DNA of 48,735 nucleotides from Alistipes sp. Lineage in GTDB: Bacteria > Bacteroidota > Bacteroidia > Bacteroidales > Rikenellaceae. Positions 15,801 to 24,339 of this stretch are shown piece after piece. Under the pieces are notes generated by a model. That model was not told the DNA's origin. It made no database searches and saw only the letters and a program-made list of their open reading frames with translations. The stretch's first letter is position 1. Each line of letters begins with the position of its first letter. The translations under genes and the position numbers were made by a program. Location: contig JAFVWO010000090.1 in NCBI GenBank assembly GCA_017501625.1, positions 1 through 48,735 of the forward strand, written 5' to 3'.

Positions 15801-17507
15801 ATGAATTTTGAATGGCTTAAGACTGTCGTCATGGGTAGCGGTGACCCCGCGCATCCGTCGATAGCACACACTGTCTTTGTCCTTGCCGCCGTGATAGCCT
15901 CGGGTATTGCGCTTAGTCGTATAAAGATTAAGGGTATATCTTTCGGCATGACGTGGATACTCTTCACGGGTATAGCCTTTGGTCACTTCCTCGAGCCGGG
16001 TACTATACACCACGACACGCTCCACTTCATCAAGGAGTTCGGACTTATACTCTTTGTCTTCTTCATCGGCTTGCAGGTGGGCCCCGGCTTCTTCTCGTCG
16101 CTTAAGAGCGGTGGACTGAAGCTCATAGGCCTCGCTACTCTTGTTATACTCCTCGGTGTGGCGACGACATACGTCATACACCTCCTTACGGGCGAGCCTC
16201 TACCTACGATGGTGGGTGTACTCTCGGGTGCTGTGACCAATACTCCGGGTCTTGGTGCTGCACAACAGGCCTACACCGACTCGGGTCTTGCCGACCCCGA
16301 CATTGCGGACTCTATATCGTTGGGCTATGCCGTGGCATACCCCCTCGGTGTCGTGGGTATCATCCTCACGGTCATCATCATGCGCTACGTTCTCCGTGTC
16401 GACTTTAAGAAGGAGGACGAGGGTCTTGCAGCCATGAGCGATGTCACCAACCTCCCGCAGCGTTTCTCTGTGGAGTTTACCAACGAGATGCTTGAGGGTA
16501 AGACTATAGCCATAGCTCACATGCTCATCAACCGCCAGTTCGTCGTGTCGCGCATCATGCACCCCTCGGGCGAGATTGTCATGGCCGATGGTAACTCCAA
16601 GCTCGCCATGGGTGACCGCCTGCGTATCATCTGCACGGAGGAGGATAGTGAGGCTATCCTCGCCTTCTTTGGTAAGCCTGTGGAGATGACGGCTGACGAC
16701 TGGGGCGCTACGGCGATGCAGTCTACGCCCCTTGTGTCGCGCCGCACCCTCATCACGCGCGAGGAGATTAACGGTAAGAAGTTCTCGGATTTGCGCCTCC
16801 GCACACGCTACGGCATCAACATTACCCGCGTACATCGTGCCGGTGTCGACCTTATCCCCTATCAGGGTATGGAGCTTCAGGTGGGCGATAAGGTTATGGT
16901 TGTGGGTCCCGAGGCAGCTGTTGCTCAGGCCGAGAAGGTGCTGGGTAACTCGCTCAAGAAGCTCGACCACCCCAACCTGCTCCCCGTATTCATAGGCATC
17001 GCCCTCGGTGTTGTGCTCGGCTCTATGCCTCTTATGAATATTCCCCAGCCCGTTAAGCTCGGCCTTGCCGGTGGCCCCCTTATCATCGCCATCCTTCTCG
17101 GTCGCTATGGCCCGCACTTCCACCTCGTGACATATACGACGATGAGTGCCAACCTTATGCTCCGCGAGATAGGCCTTGCAATGTTCCTTGCAGCTGTGGG
17201 TATAGGCGCTGGTGACGGCTTCATCGATGCTATCGTCAATGGTGGCTATAAGTGGATAGGCTATGGTGTCATCATCACAGTACTTCCGCTTGTCGTCGTG
17301 TCACTCCTTGCACGTCTTAAGTTCAAGCTCAACTACTACACCCTCATGGGTCTTATGGCGGGCTCTATGACTGACCCTCCGGCCCTCGGCTTCGCGAGTG
17401 CCTCATCAGGTAACGATATGCCTGCTGTAAGCTATGCTACGGTCTATCCCGTTGTTATGTTCCTACGAGTATTAACTGCGCAATTATTAATGCTCGCCGC
17501 CCTTTAG
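15801..17507 (+). CDS. AspT/YidE-type transporter with two RCK_C domains
   Basis: A 568-residue membrane protein of the aspartate-alanine exchanger (AAE) family. It has two blocks of about five or six transmembrane helices. Each carries a duplicated signature: GVLSGAVTNTPGLGAAQQAY in the first and GLMAGSMTDPPALGFASA in the second. Between them, about residues 205-390, are two TrkA-C/RCK_C regulatory domains (MADGNSKLAMGDRLRII and GMELQVGDKVMVVG). Known members exchange amino acids or dicarboxylates; the substrate here is unknown. No consensus promoter was found upstream. A long hairpin starts inside its last codons. Confidence 0.9.
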   Translation: MNFEWLKTVVMGSGDPAHPSIAHTVFVLAAVIASGIALSRIKIKGISFGMTWILFTGIAFGHFLEPGTIHHDTLHFIKEFGLILFVFFIGLQVGPGFFSSLKSGGLKLIGLATLVILLGVATTYVIHLLTGEPLPTMVGVLSGAVTNTPGLGAAQQAYTDSGLADPDIADSISLGYAVAYPLGVVGIILTVIIMRYVLRVDFKKEDEGLAAMSDVTNLPQRFSVEFTNEMLEGKTIAIAHMLINRQFVVSRIMHPSGEIVMADGNSKLAMGDRLRIICTEEDSEAILAFFGKPVEMTADDWGATAMQSTPLVSRRTLITREEINGKKFSDLRLRTRYGINITRVHRAGVDLIPYQGMELQVGDKVMVVGPEAAVAQAEKVLGNSLKKLDHPNLLPVFIGIALGVVLGSMPLMNIPQPVKLGLAGGPLIIAILLGRYGPHFHLVTYTTMSANLMLREIGLAMFLAAVGIGAGDGFIDAIVNGGYKWIGYGVIITVLPLVVVSLLARLKFKLNYYTLMGLMAGSMTDPPALGFASASSGNDMPAVSYATVYPVVMFLRVLTAQLLMLAAL

Positions 17508-17632
17508 CGTGATAGTGGCGCTACTGTGGCGCTTCAATCAAAGCCATGAATGGAATGTACGTTCAAGTACTATCCATCCATGGCTTTTTCATGTCATCGC
17601 CACATTAGCACCACTCTGACGCTAAAGAGATT
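17502..17632. repeat. Dispersed hairpin element, family A copy 2 (after transporter gene)
   Basis: A near-complete foldback of about 130 nt. The outer stem pairs CTTTAGCGT with ACGCTAAAG, and the GTGGCGCTACTGTGGCG region with CGCCACATTAGCACCAC. The upper stem is AAAGCCATG...ATGGAA.TGTAC against GTAC.TATCCAT...CATGGCTTT, loop GTTCAA. The stem begins over the TAG stop of the transporter gene. Compared with copies 4 and 5, both sides of the upper stem have changed together. Confidence 0.85.
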
Positions 17633-17662
17633 ACTGTCCCGAGGGTATTCTTTTGGGATGTT

Positions 17663-17838
17663 CCAAGCCTAACCCCTTCTGACAAGAAATTAGGGTGTGC
17701 TAATTGGATGCTTGTGAATTAGGGAGGTTAGAGAATTTAGAGAATTTAAGGAGCGTAGTGATAAATGATGATAGTGCTCTCCCTAAACTCCCTAATCTCC
17801 CTAATCTCCCTAAGCTCCCTAATCTCCCTAATCTCCCC
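17663..17838. repeat. Palindromic 9-bp array with shared 5' block (family B, copy 3)
   Basis: Starts with a 27-nt block (17663-17689) identical to 40845-40871. A left arm of degenerate TTAGAGAAT/TTAGGGAGG units follows (17718-17752), then the core ATGATAGTGCTCTCC (17767-17781) and a right arm of eight CTCCCTAAN units (17777-17836). With copy A2 it fills most of the long gap between the transporter and SPFH regions. The remainder (17839-17876) is a C/A-rich stretch with nothing recognisable. Confidence 0.85.
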
Positions 17839-17876
17839 ATCATACCCCCCCCCTCCAAAAAAAATCTTCGAAAATC

Positions 17877-17909
17877 CTTGCATAATTAAAAAATAATGTC
17901 GTATCTTTG
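17877..17909 (+). promoter_or_regulatory. Promoter for the small ORF-SPFH operon
   Basis: CTTG (17877-17880), 21 nt, TATCTTTG (17902-17909). It is followed by a 74-nt leader up to the ATG at 17984 that contains a GATATCA...TGATGTT-like inverted pattern of unknown meaning. Confidence 0.65.
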
Positions 17910-17983
17910 TGATATCAAAATAATATCATTTAACGATGATGTTTTTTGACTAAATGAGATGTTTAACTTAAGACCATGTAGCT

Positions 17984-18115
17984 ATGAAGACGACAAGTAG
18001 ATTTTGGAGATGGCTCACGGGGGGCTATTCGTTTGGTAAATTGCGCGTATGGCCGTGGAAGGCGGAGTTTTGGCGCTTACGCACACCTCAAAAGAGGGCA
18101 GACATGGAGTTATAG
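17984..18115 (+). CDS. Small Trp-rich cationic protein (43 aa), unrecognised
   Basis: A short ORF with ATG at 17984 and TAG at 18113-18115, between a good promoter and the SPFH gene (38 nt downstream). The product begins MKTTSRFWRWLTGGYS and contains five Trp and eleven Lys/Arg in 43 residues, with WPWKAEFWRLR in the middle. It has no signal peptide and no long hydrophobic stretch, but it could lie along a membrane surface as an amphipathic segment. Because it is the first ORF of the predicted transcript it could be a real small protein or a leader peptide. There is no strong Shine-Dalgarno, which is normal for Bacteroidota. I recognise no family. Confidence 0.55.
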   Translation: MKTTSRFWRWLTGGYSFGKLRVWPWKAEFWRLRTPQKRADMEL

Positions 18116-18153
18116 TCGCGAAAAATAAGTATAACGCATAAATCACTATTATC

Positions 18154-19092
18154 ATGAAAAATTACACCTATTCGGGCTGGAAACTAAACGGTTTCATCGC
18201 CCTCGTATTAAATCTCATGTTCGTTGCCGCCTTGGTGCTCTGCATCGTGTGGCAGGCGAACTCTGCCGAGGCTAATGCACTTGCAATCGTAGGTATTGTG
18301 GTCTCTGCGCTCACGATGTTGATAATGCTTGGCGGCTACATCATGCTTGAGCCTAACGAGTCGCGCGTATTGCTCTTCTTTGGCAACTATCGTGGTACGT
18401 TCTACGACACGGGCTTTTGGTGGATAAACCCCTTCATGACGGCAAAGAAGCTGTCGTTGCGTGCCCGCAACCTCAACGTCGACCCCATTAAGGTTAACGA
18501 CAAGGCCGGTAACCCGATACTCATTGGCTTGGTTGTGGTGTGGAAGATTAACCGCGATGGCGCATATAAGGCTGTATTCGAGATTGATGCTCCCTTGGAG
18601 GTGGGTGCCATGGGCTCGACGACACGTATGAATACCCTCGAAAACTTCGTTGCCGTGCAGAGCGACTCGGCGCTACGTCAGGTTGCGGGCATGTATGCCT
18701 ACGACGAGAACTCGAACAGCTCATCCGAGGAGGTAACGCTCCGCTCGGGTGGCGACGAGATTAACGAGAGGCTTACCGACGAGCTCAACGAGCGCCTCTC
18801 GATGGCCGGCATAGAGGTTGTCGAGGCGAGGTTGAACTATCTCGCGTATGCTCCCGAGATTGCTGCGGCGATGCTTCGTCGTCAGCAGGCAGATGCCATC
18901 ATCTCGGCACGCGAGAAGATTGTCGAGGGTGCTGTGTCGATGGTTAAGATAGCCCTCGAGCGCCTATATACGGAGGATGTCGTAGAGTTCGACGAGGAAC
19001 GCAAGGCGGCGATGGTGAGCAACCTGCTTGTTGTGCTCTGTGCCGATGAGGCGGCACAGCCCGTGGTCAACACCGGTACGTTACACAACTAA
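18154..19092 (+). CDS. SPFH/Band 7 domain protein
   Basis: A 312-residue membrane protein with two N-terminal hydrophobic helices (about residues 12-33 and 41-62), then an SPFH (stomatin/prohibitin/flotillin/HflK) domain from about 65 to 240. Typical features are LEPNESRVLLFFGNYRGT, GFWWINPFM, the LSLRARNL strand and the end EVVEARLNYLAYAPEIAAAM followed by LRRQQADAIISAREKIVEGA, the helix used for oligomer assembly. Proteins of this kind build large membrane scaffolds. Here it sits with an Arc-type regulator and a small membrane protein, and not with an NfeD partner. Confidence 0.92.
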   Translation: MKNYTYSGWKLNGFIALVLNLMFVAALVLCIVWQANSAEANALAIVGIVVSALTMLIMLGGYIMLEPNESRVLLFFGNYRGTFYDTGFWWINPFMTAKKLSLRARNLNVDPIKVNDKAGNPILIGLVVVWKINRDGAYKAVFEIDAPLEVGAMGSTTRMNTLENFVAVQSDSALRQVAGMYAYDENSNSSSEEVTLRSGGDEINERLTDELNERLSMAGIEVVEARLNYLAYAPEIAAAMLRRQQADAIISAREKIVEGAVSMVKIALERLYTEDVVEFDEERKAAMVSNLLVVLCADEAAQPVVNTGTLHN

Positions 19093-19109
19093 ACCTGCGC
19101 CTACCCCCT

Positions 19110-19313
19110 ATGGCAAAGGATACAACGACACGCAACTTTGTGCTTCGCGTTGATGGCGAGACGATGGATGCCCTCGAGAAGTGGGCTGCCGACGAGTTTC
19201 GCTCGGTGAATGGACAGTTGCAATGGATTATTGCCGAGGCCTTGCGCCGTAGTGGGCGCAAGCCTCGTGCAAAACGTAATAAAACTAAGGAGGAGGGTAG
19301 CAATGAAGAATAG
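19110..19313 (+). CDS. Arc-type ribbon-helix-helix DNA-binding protein
   Basis: A 67-residue protein. The sequence TTRNFVLRVDGETMDALEKWAADEFRSV fits a ribbon-helix-helix fold: the beta strand NFVLRV would insert in the DNA major groove as a dimer, followed by two helices (the second NGQLQWIIAEALRRS). The C-terminal 17 residues are very basic then acidic. It starts 17 nt after the SPFH stop and overlaps the next gene by 11 nt. It may regulate its own operon; no inverted-repeat operator could be identified with confidence. Confidence 0.8.
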   Translation: MAKDTTTRNFVLRVDGETMDALEKWAADEFRSVNGQLQWIIAEALRRSGRKPRAKRNKTKEEGSNEE

Positions 19314-19806
19314 GTACAGCTTTTGGCGTTTTCGCTACGACCCATTCGAGTCGAAGGCGATGCGTCGTCTAAGAAACAGAGGTGGGGGCAATAAGATAAA
19401 CCTTGGCGATGTTTTTGCAACCGTGGCTTTTATCTTAATGTTGAAGATAGACCTTCTCACCGATTATTTGCCCTATGCCGAGTGGCTACAGCCTGTCGTG
19501 GCTATACTCTTACTTGCTGTGGGCCTATATTTGAGCTTTCGTCGCCTTGCTCCGCGCACGTGCTGGTGGCGTGCAACGTGGGTCACGGGTATGTGGGCTA
19601 TGGCGATGACGCTGTTACCCTTCCTGCTCTACTGGCTTGAGGAGTTTTCCGACATCACGATGGCGTACAAGACCGCGGCATCGTCGCTTCTTATTTGGCT
19701 TGCCTTTGTAGGATGCTTGCTACGCTACAGATATATACGTCGTCGCTCACGTGCGGAGATAGCTCTTATGAGGATGAGAAGAAAGAGAGCTATGAGGATA
19801 ATGTAA
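19303..19806 (+). CDS. Small membrane protein of the SPFH operon, unknown function
   Basis: A 167-residue protein starting at ATG 19303, inside the end of the Arc-type gene, with AAGGAGGAGGG just upstream, the clearest ribosome-binding site in the window. An in-frame ATG at 19210 would lie wholly within the previous gene and is rejected. The N-terminus is basic (NRYSFWRFRYDPFESKAMRR). Four hydrophobic helices follow, at about residues 40-55, 61-77, 90-112 and 122-140, and the C-terminus is a cluster of Arg and Met. I recognise no family. Coupled translation with the Arc-type protein suggests a joint function with the SPFH scaffold. Confidence 0.75.
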   Translation: MKNRYSFWRFRYDPFESKAMRRLRNRGGGNKINLGDVFATVAFILMLKIDLLTDYLPYAEWLQPVVAILLLAVGLYLSFRRLAPRTCWWRATWVTGMWAMAMTLLPFLLYWLEEFSDITMAYKTAASSLLIWLAFVGCLLRYRYIRRRSRAEIALMRMRRKRAMRIM

Positions 19807-19842
19807 AAAAATAAGTGCATCAAACGATGCACTTATTTTTTT
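19805..19842. terminator. Bidirectional intrinsic terminator
   Basis: A 17-bp perfect stem, with AAAAAAATAAGTGCATC and its complement around an AAAC loop. It has a U-run in either direction. It lies between the convergent SPFH operon and htpG and should serve both. Confidence 0.92.
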
Positions 19843-19850
19843 GTTACTTG

Positions 19851-21908
19851 TTACTCTATGAGCGATATGCTTCGCTGTATAAAGTCGGTGAGGTTCTTGC
19901 CCTTGAGCATGCCGTTCGAGAGCAGTGCGAGGTCGATAATCTGGCGCACCTTGCGGTTCTCGCGGCCTATCTCCTCGAGGCGTGTGTCACGCTCCTCGCG
20001 AAGCTCCACCACGCGCTTCGATAGTGTCTCACGCATGTCGCGCTCCTCGGGTGTGAGCTCCTCAGCCTTCTTATCCTTCACCGTCTCCTCGAAGCGGCTC
20101 TCCTCCTGCTCTGCGGCGGTAATCTTCTTACCTATGGTGCGCAGCTTGTCGCCATACTCTCTCTCCACCTCACCGAGGATGTCGAGGACGATGGGGTGGT
20201 TGCCGTTGACGGTGATGTTGAACGAGTCGGGCATCTCGCTGTAGAAGCGGCTCATCTCGCCACCACTCGTTGCTGCCATATCCTTCATGCGGCGCATAAA
20301 CTCATTCTGTGTGATGACCACAGGTGCAGCATCCTTCGACATCGCCTCGAACGATACGTGGTAGTGTATCTTCTCGTCGTTGGGCATCTGGCTCTCGAAC
20401 ACCGGGCGCATAATCTGCTGCTGTTCCGAGCTTAGCGACATAGCCTCGCGCTCCTCCTTGCGTATGAGGTTTTCGACAACGTCGCTATCTACGCGCACGA
20501 AGCGTATCTTCTCGTTCTTCGACTCGAAGTATTGTATATAGTGGCTGTCGAGCTGGCCGTTCATCTCGAGGATGTCGTAACCCTTGGCCTTTGCCGCCTC
20601 GACAAAGGCATTCTTACCCTCCACGTCATCGACATAGAGTGCTATGGTGAAGCCATCCTTGTCGGTCTGCAAATCCTTGATTTTCGAGATATACTCCTCC
20701 GAGGTGTAATACTTACCCTCGATGCTCTTCCATAGCATAAAGCCTGCGGCCTTCTCTGCGAACTTCTCGTCCGTGAGCATGCCGTATTGGATGAATATCT
20801 TGAGGTCATCCCACTTACCCTCGTAGTCGGGGCGCATGGTGTTGAAGAGCTCCTGCAGACGGTCGGCAACCTTGCGTGTTATGTATCCCGAAATCTTCTT
20901 CACGTTGGAGTCGCTCTGTAGGTAGCTGCGTGACACGTTTAGCGGAATGTCGGGCGAGTCGATGACGCCGTGCAGCAGTGTAAGATACTCGGGTACTATG
21001 CCCGTAACCTCGTCAGTGACAAATACTTGGTTTGAGTATAGCTGTATGCGGTTCTTCTGTATCTCGAAGTTGTTGCGTATCTTCGGGAAGTAGAGTATGC
21101 CCGTGAGGTTGAAGGGGTAGTCGATATTCAGATGTATGTAGAACAACGGCTCCTCGCTTGCGGGGAAGAGGTCGGCATAGAAGGCCTTGTACTCCTCGGC
21201 GGTGATGTCGGTGGGCTTGCGTGTCCATAGGGGCGTGGTGTCGTTGATGATGTTATCCTCGTCCGTGTCGACATACTTGCCATCCTTCCACTCCTGCTTC
21301 TTGCCAAAGGCTATGGCTATGGGTAGGAAGTGACAGTACTTGCGCAATAACTTTGCTATCTCGGCACGCTGGGCATACTCGGCGCAGTCGTCCGAGAGGT
21401 GTAGTACGATGCGTGTTCCGCGGTCGAGCTTCTCGTCGAGCTCCTCCATCTCGAACTCGGGCGAGCCGTTGCAACTCCAGTGTACGCTCTTCATGTCGCT
21501 GCGGTACGACTGCGAGAATATCTCCACCTTGTCTGCCACCATGAACGATGAGTAGAAGCCGAGGCCGAAGTGACCTATGATGGCCTGATCCTTATACTTT
21601 GCCATGAACTCCTCGGCACCCGAGAAGGCTATCTGGTTGATGTAGCGGTCTACCTCCTCCATTGACATGCCTATGCCACGGTCGGTGATGGTGAGAATCT
21701 TCTTCTCCTCGTCTACGCTTATGCGTATCGTAGTGTCGCCCAATTCGCCCTCGGCCTCGCCCTTCGACGAGAGGGTCTTCAATTTTTGTGTGGCATCCAC
21801 GGCATTAGATACGAGCTCGCGAAGGAATATCTCGTGATCCGAATAAAGGAACTTCTTGATTACGGGGAAGATGTTTTCTGTCGTCACCCCAATTTTTCCG
21901 TTTTTCAT
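19851..21908 (-). CDS. htpG: Molecular chaperone HtpG (bacterial Hsp90)
   Basis: ATP-dependent cytosolic chaperone. The 685-residue product has the GHKL ATPase domain at the N-terminus: LRELVSNAVDATQKL (N1 box), LTITDRGIGMS (N2) and IGHFGLGFYSSFMVAD (G2 box). The middle domain shows NFEIQKNRIQLYSNQVFV and IPLNVSRSYLQSD with the catalytic Arg. The C-terminal dimerisation domain has the Bacteroidota insertion pattern and a charged EEREAMSLSSE region. It has the usual length for the phylum. I found no consensus promoter on the minus strand in the 240 bp upstream; heat-shock control by another sigma factor is possible. Confidence 0.97.
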   Translation of the reverse strand: MKNGKIGVTTENIFPVIKKFLYSDHEIFLRELVSNAVDATQKLKTLSSKGEAEGELGDTTIRISVDEEKKILTITDRGIGMSMEEVDRYINQIAFSGAEEFMAKYKDQAIIGHFGLGFYSSFMVADKVEIFSQSYRSDMKSVHWSCNGSPEFEMEELDEKLDRGTRIVLHLSDDCAEYAQRAEIAKLLRKYCHFLPIAIAFGKKQEWKDGKYVDTDEDNIINDTTPLWTRKPTDITAEEYKAFYADLFPASEEPLFYIHLNIDYPFNLTGILYFPKIRNNFEIQKNRIQLYSNQVFVTDEVTGIVPEYLTLLHGVIDSPDIPLNVSRSYLQSDSNVKKISGYITRKVADRLQELFNTMRPDYEGKWDDLKIFIQYGMLTDEKFAEKAAGFMLWKSIEGKYYTSEEYISKIKDLQTDKDGFTIALYVDDVEGKNAFVEAAKAKGYDILEMNGQLDSHYIQYFESKNEKIRFVRVDSDVVENLIRKEEREAMSLSSEQQQIMRPVFESQMPNDEKIHYHVSFEAMSKDAAPVVITQNEFMRRMKDMAATSGGEMSRFYSEMPDSFNITVNGNHPIVLDILGEVEREYGDKLRTIGKKITAAEQEESRFEETVKDKKAEELTPEERDMRETLSKRVVELREERDTRLEEIGRENRKVRQIIDLALLSNGMLKGKNLTDFIQRSISLIE

Positions 21909-22074
21909 ACTCTACGTCTTATTTTAGTTTACTTTAACATTTGCTACTTGTCGTGTGGCACATTTCGATTGCCTCTCTCGGCTACGACAAACCGCGTGCC
22001 ACGCCCATGTGTATGACATTTTGTCAGTCGCCATGGCTACGTGTGGCAGTCCGAGGTTGTCATTGTGCATATTT

Positions 22075-22105
22075 TTTGTTATTCCCGAAAAAATACCTAT
22101 ATTTG
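22075..22105 (+). promoter_or_regulatory. Complete Bacteroidota promoter for lepA
   Basis: TTTG (22075-22078), 19 nt, TATATTTG (22098-22105), 44 nt before the lepA ATG. Confidence 0.8.
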
Positions 22106-22148
22106 CAAGCTATTTTAATGATAAGGAATATAAAGCTGTCATCACGAG

Positions 22149-23939
22149 ATGAAGAATATACGTAACTTTTGCATCATAGCACACATCGACCACGGTAAGA
22201 GTACGCTTGCCGACCGTCTGCTTGAGAAGACCAACACGCTGAATCAGCGCGAGATGCAGGCGCAGGTGCTCGACGATATGGATCTTGAGCGCGAGAAGGG
22301 TATCACCATCAAGAGCCACGCCATACAGATGGAGTATAAGGCGCGTAATGGTGAGAACTATACGCTCAACCTTATCGACACCCCGGGACATGTCGATTTC
22401 TCGTATGAGGTGTCGCGTGCTATCGCTTCGTGCGAGGGTGCGTTGCTCGTGGTGGATGCCACACAGGGTATTCAGGCGCAGACAATATCGAACCTATACC
22501 TCGCCCTTGGTCAGGACCTCGAGATTATCCCCGTGCTCAATAAGATAGACTGCGAGTCGGCGATGATTGACGAGGTTAAGGACCAGATTATCGACCTTAT
22601 AGGCTGCAAGGAGGAGGAGATATTGCTCGCCTCGGGAAAGACGGGTCAGGGCGTCGAGGAAGTCTTGGAGGCTATTGTCGAGCGCATACCAGCACCCAAG
22701 GGCGACGATAATGCTCCCCTGCAGGCGCTTATCTTCGACTCTGTGTTCAACCCCTTCCGCGGTGTTATCGCCTACTTCCGTGTATTCAACGGTACGATAC
22801 GCAAGGGCGACCATGTCAAATTCTTCAATACCGGTAGCGAGTACGATGCCGACGAGATTGGTGTGTTGAAGCTTAAGATGGTTGAGCGTGGCGAGATTAA
22901 GGCGGGAGATGTGGGCTATATATGCTCGGGCATCAAAAACTCTACGGATGTGAAGGTGGGTGATACCATCACTGCCGTTGCTAACCCCTGTACGGAGGCT
23001 ATCGCCGGCTTTGAGGATGTTAAGCCTATGGTCTTTGCGGGAGTATACCCCGTTGAGGCCGACCAATACGAAGATTTGCGTGCCTCGCTGGAGAAACTTA
23101 AGCTCAACGATGCCTCGCTCACCTTCGAGCCCGAGAGCTCTCTTGCCCTCGGCTTTGGCTTCCGCTGTGGCTTCCTCGGACTCCTCCACATGGAGATTAT
23201 TCAGGAGCGACTATACCGCGAGTTCGACATGGATGTCATTACCACCGTGCCTAACGTGTCGTACCATATAACGACGACTCAGGGCGAGGAGCTTGAGGTG
23301 CATAACCCCTCGGGATTGCCCGAGATTACCAAGGTGGCAAAGATTGAGGAGCCCTATATCCTCGCGCAGATAATCACCAAGGCCGACTTCCTCGGCAATG
23401 TGTTGAAGTTGTGTATCGACAAGCGTGGCGTTATGAAGAATCAGACCTTCATCACGCAGGATCGCGTGGAGGTAAACTTCGAGATGCCCCTGTCGGAGAT
23501 TGTCTTCGACTTCTACGATAAGCTTAAGAGCATATCTAAGGGCTACGCCTCATTCGACTACCACCGCACGGGTTATCAGCCGAGTAAGCTCGCGAAGCTC
23601 GATATTCTCCTTAATGGTGAGGCTGTCGATGCTCTCTCGTCGCTCATATATGCCGACCATGCCTACGACTTCGGTCGTAAGATGTGCGAGAAGCTTAAGG
23701 AGCTTATCCCTCGCCAGCAGTTCGACATAGCGATACAGGCGGCCATCGGAGCCAAGATTATCGCTCGCGAGACCGTCAAGGCTGTGCGTAAGGATGTTAC
23801 AGCCAAGTGTTATGGTGGTGATATATCGCGTAAGCGTAAGCTTTTGGAGAAGCAGAAGGCGGGTAAGAAGCGTATGCGACAGATAGGCTCTGTTCAGGTG
23901 CCCCAGTCGGCATTTTTGGCCGTCCTCAAGATGGACTAA
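22149..23939 (+). CDS. lepA: Elongation factor 4 (LepA)
   Basis: Ribosome-associated GTPase that assists initiation and back-translocation. The 596-residue product has the G1 motif AHIDHGKST at residues 11-19, DTPGHVDF (G3), NKIDC (G4), the EF-G-like beta-barrel and alpha/beta domains, and the LepA-specific C-terminal domain with the highly basic end: the [20 protein letters not shown] block, then [20 protein letters not shown]. It has normal length and all G motifs, and its own promoter. Confidence 0.98.
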   Translation: MKNIRNFCIIAHIDHGKSTLADRLLEKTNTLNQREMQAQVLDDMDLEREKGITIKSHAIQMEYKARNGENYTLNLIDTPGHVDFSYEVSRAIASCEGALLVVDATQGIQAQTISNLYLALGQDLEIIPVLNKIDCESAMIDEVKDQIIDLIGCKEEEILLASGKTGQGVEEVLEAIVERIPAPKGDDNAPLQALIFDSVFNPFRGVIAYFRVFNGTIRKGDHVKFFNTGSEYDADEIGVLKLKMVERGEIKAGDVGYICSGIKNSTDVKVGDTITAVANPCTEAIAGFEDVKPMVFAGVYPVEADQYEDLRASLEKLKLNDASLTFEPESSLALGFGFRCGFLGLLHMEIIQERLYREFDMDVITTVPNVSYHITTTQGEELEVHNPSGLPEITKVAKIEEPYILAQIITKADFLGNVLKLCIDKRGVMKNQTFITQDRVEVNFEMPLSEIVFDFYDKLKSISKGYASFDYHRTGYQPSKLAKLDILLNGEAVDALSSLIYADHAYDFGRKMCEKLKELIPRQQFDIAIQAAIGAKIIARETVKAVRKDVTAKCYGGDISRKRKLLEKQKAGKKRMRQIGSVQVPQSAFLAVLKMD

Positions 23940-24077
23940 AATTTGCCGAGCGTTGTATCTGAAGCCTTCTCGCAACAAATAGAGTTCTTTGATAAAGTGA
24001 AGTAATGAGTTAGTTGTATTGGTGTGCGAAATAACACTGATAATCTACCAATTACTCATCACTAATTAATTTACATT
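23940..24077. other. Gap between lepA and tRNA-Gly
   Basis: I see no gene, terminator hairpin or consensus promoter here. The last 30 nt contain AATTACTCATCACTAATTAA, which resembles part of the dispersed repeats at 34450 and 46134. Confidence 0.5.
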
Positions 24078-24150
24078 GCGGTAGTAGCTCAGTCGGTAGA
24101 GCATCGGCTTCCCAAGCCGAGGGTCGCGGGTTCGAGCCCCGTCTACCGCT
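24078..24150 (+). tRNA. tRNA-Gly(CCC)
   Basis: A 73-nt cloverleaf. The acceptor stem is GCGGTAG/CTACCGC with discriminator T. The D arm is GCTCAGTCGGTAGAGC, the anticodon stem TCGGC/GCCGA with loop TTCCCAA giving anticodon CCC, and the T arm GCGGGTTCGAGCCCCG. The 3' CCA is not encoded, so it must be added. It reads glycine GGG codons. Confidence 0.95.
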
Positions 24151-24156
24151 CTGCTT

Positions 24157-24290
24157 GCTGAGAGGTAGACGAGGCTCTCAGCAGCGACCTCTCAATCGTT
24201 GCTCCGAATGGGAAATACGCCAAGTACCCCCCATACGTGTCAATTTCGACTTGGCACCACAGCTAATACACTTTGACAACAAGTTACTGT
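24157..24290. repeat. Hairpin after tRNA and degenerate family A element (copy 3)
   Basis: GCTGAGAG (24157-24164) pairs with CTCTCAGC (24175-24182) just after the tRNA, without a T-run. It runs directly into a family A element: GCGACCTCTCAATCGTTGC, then CCGAATGGGAAATACGCCAAGTAC and a CCCCAT that closes the ATGGG pairing. The tail GGCACC...TTTGACAACAAGTT matches the tail of copy 5. The upper stem is less perfect here than in other copies. The rest of the gap, up to the fucosidase start, has no consensus promoter. Confidence 0.7.
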
Positions 24291-24339
24291 CGATTGTTTT
24301 CAAGACCTTACAACTCAACACCGAAATAAACCTATAACT

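Noticed and set aside
17704..17889. ORF encoding a Leu-Pro-Asn repeat protein
   Set aside because: It is the translation of the 9-bp array of family B and has no promoter of its own. The same holds for 6194-6508 and 40733-41023 on the minus strand.
19110..19806. Firm call of a toxin-antitoxin pair (RHH protein plus small membrane protein)
   Set aside because: Gene order is regulator first and fits, but the membrane protein is larger than usual membrane toxins and the pair is tied to an SPFH gene. It is kept only as a hypothesis.
24078..24150. tRNA gene as an integration site for a mobile element
   Set aside because: No integrase, no repeat of the tRNA 3' end downstream, and flanking genes are core housekeeping.
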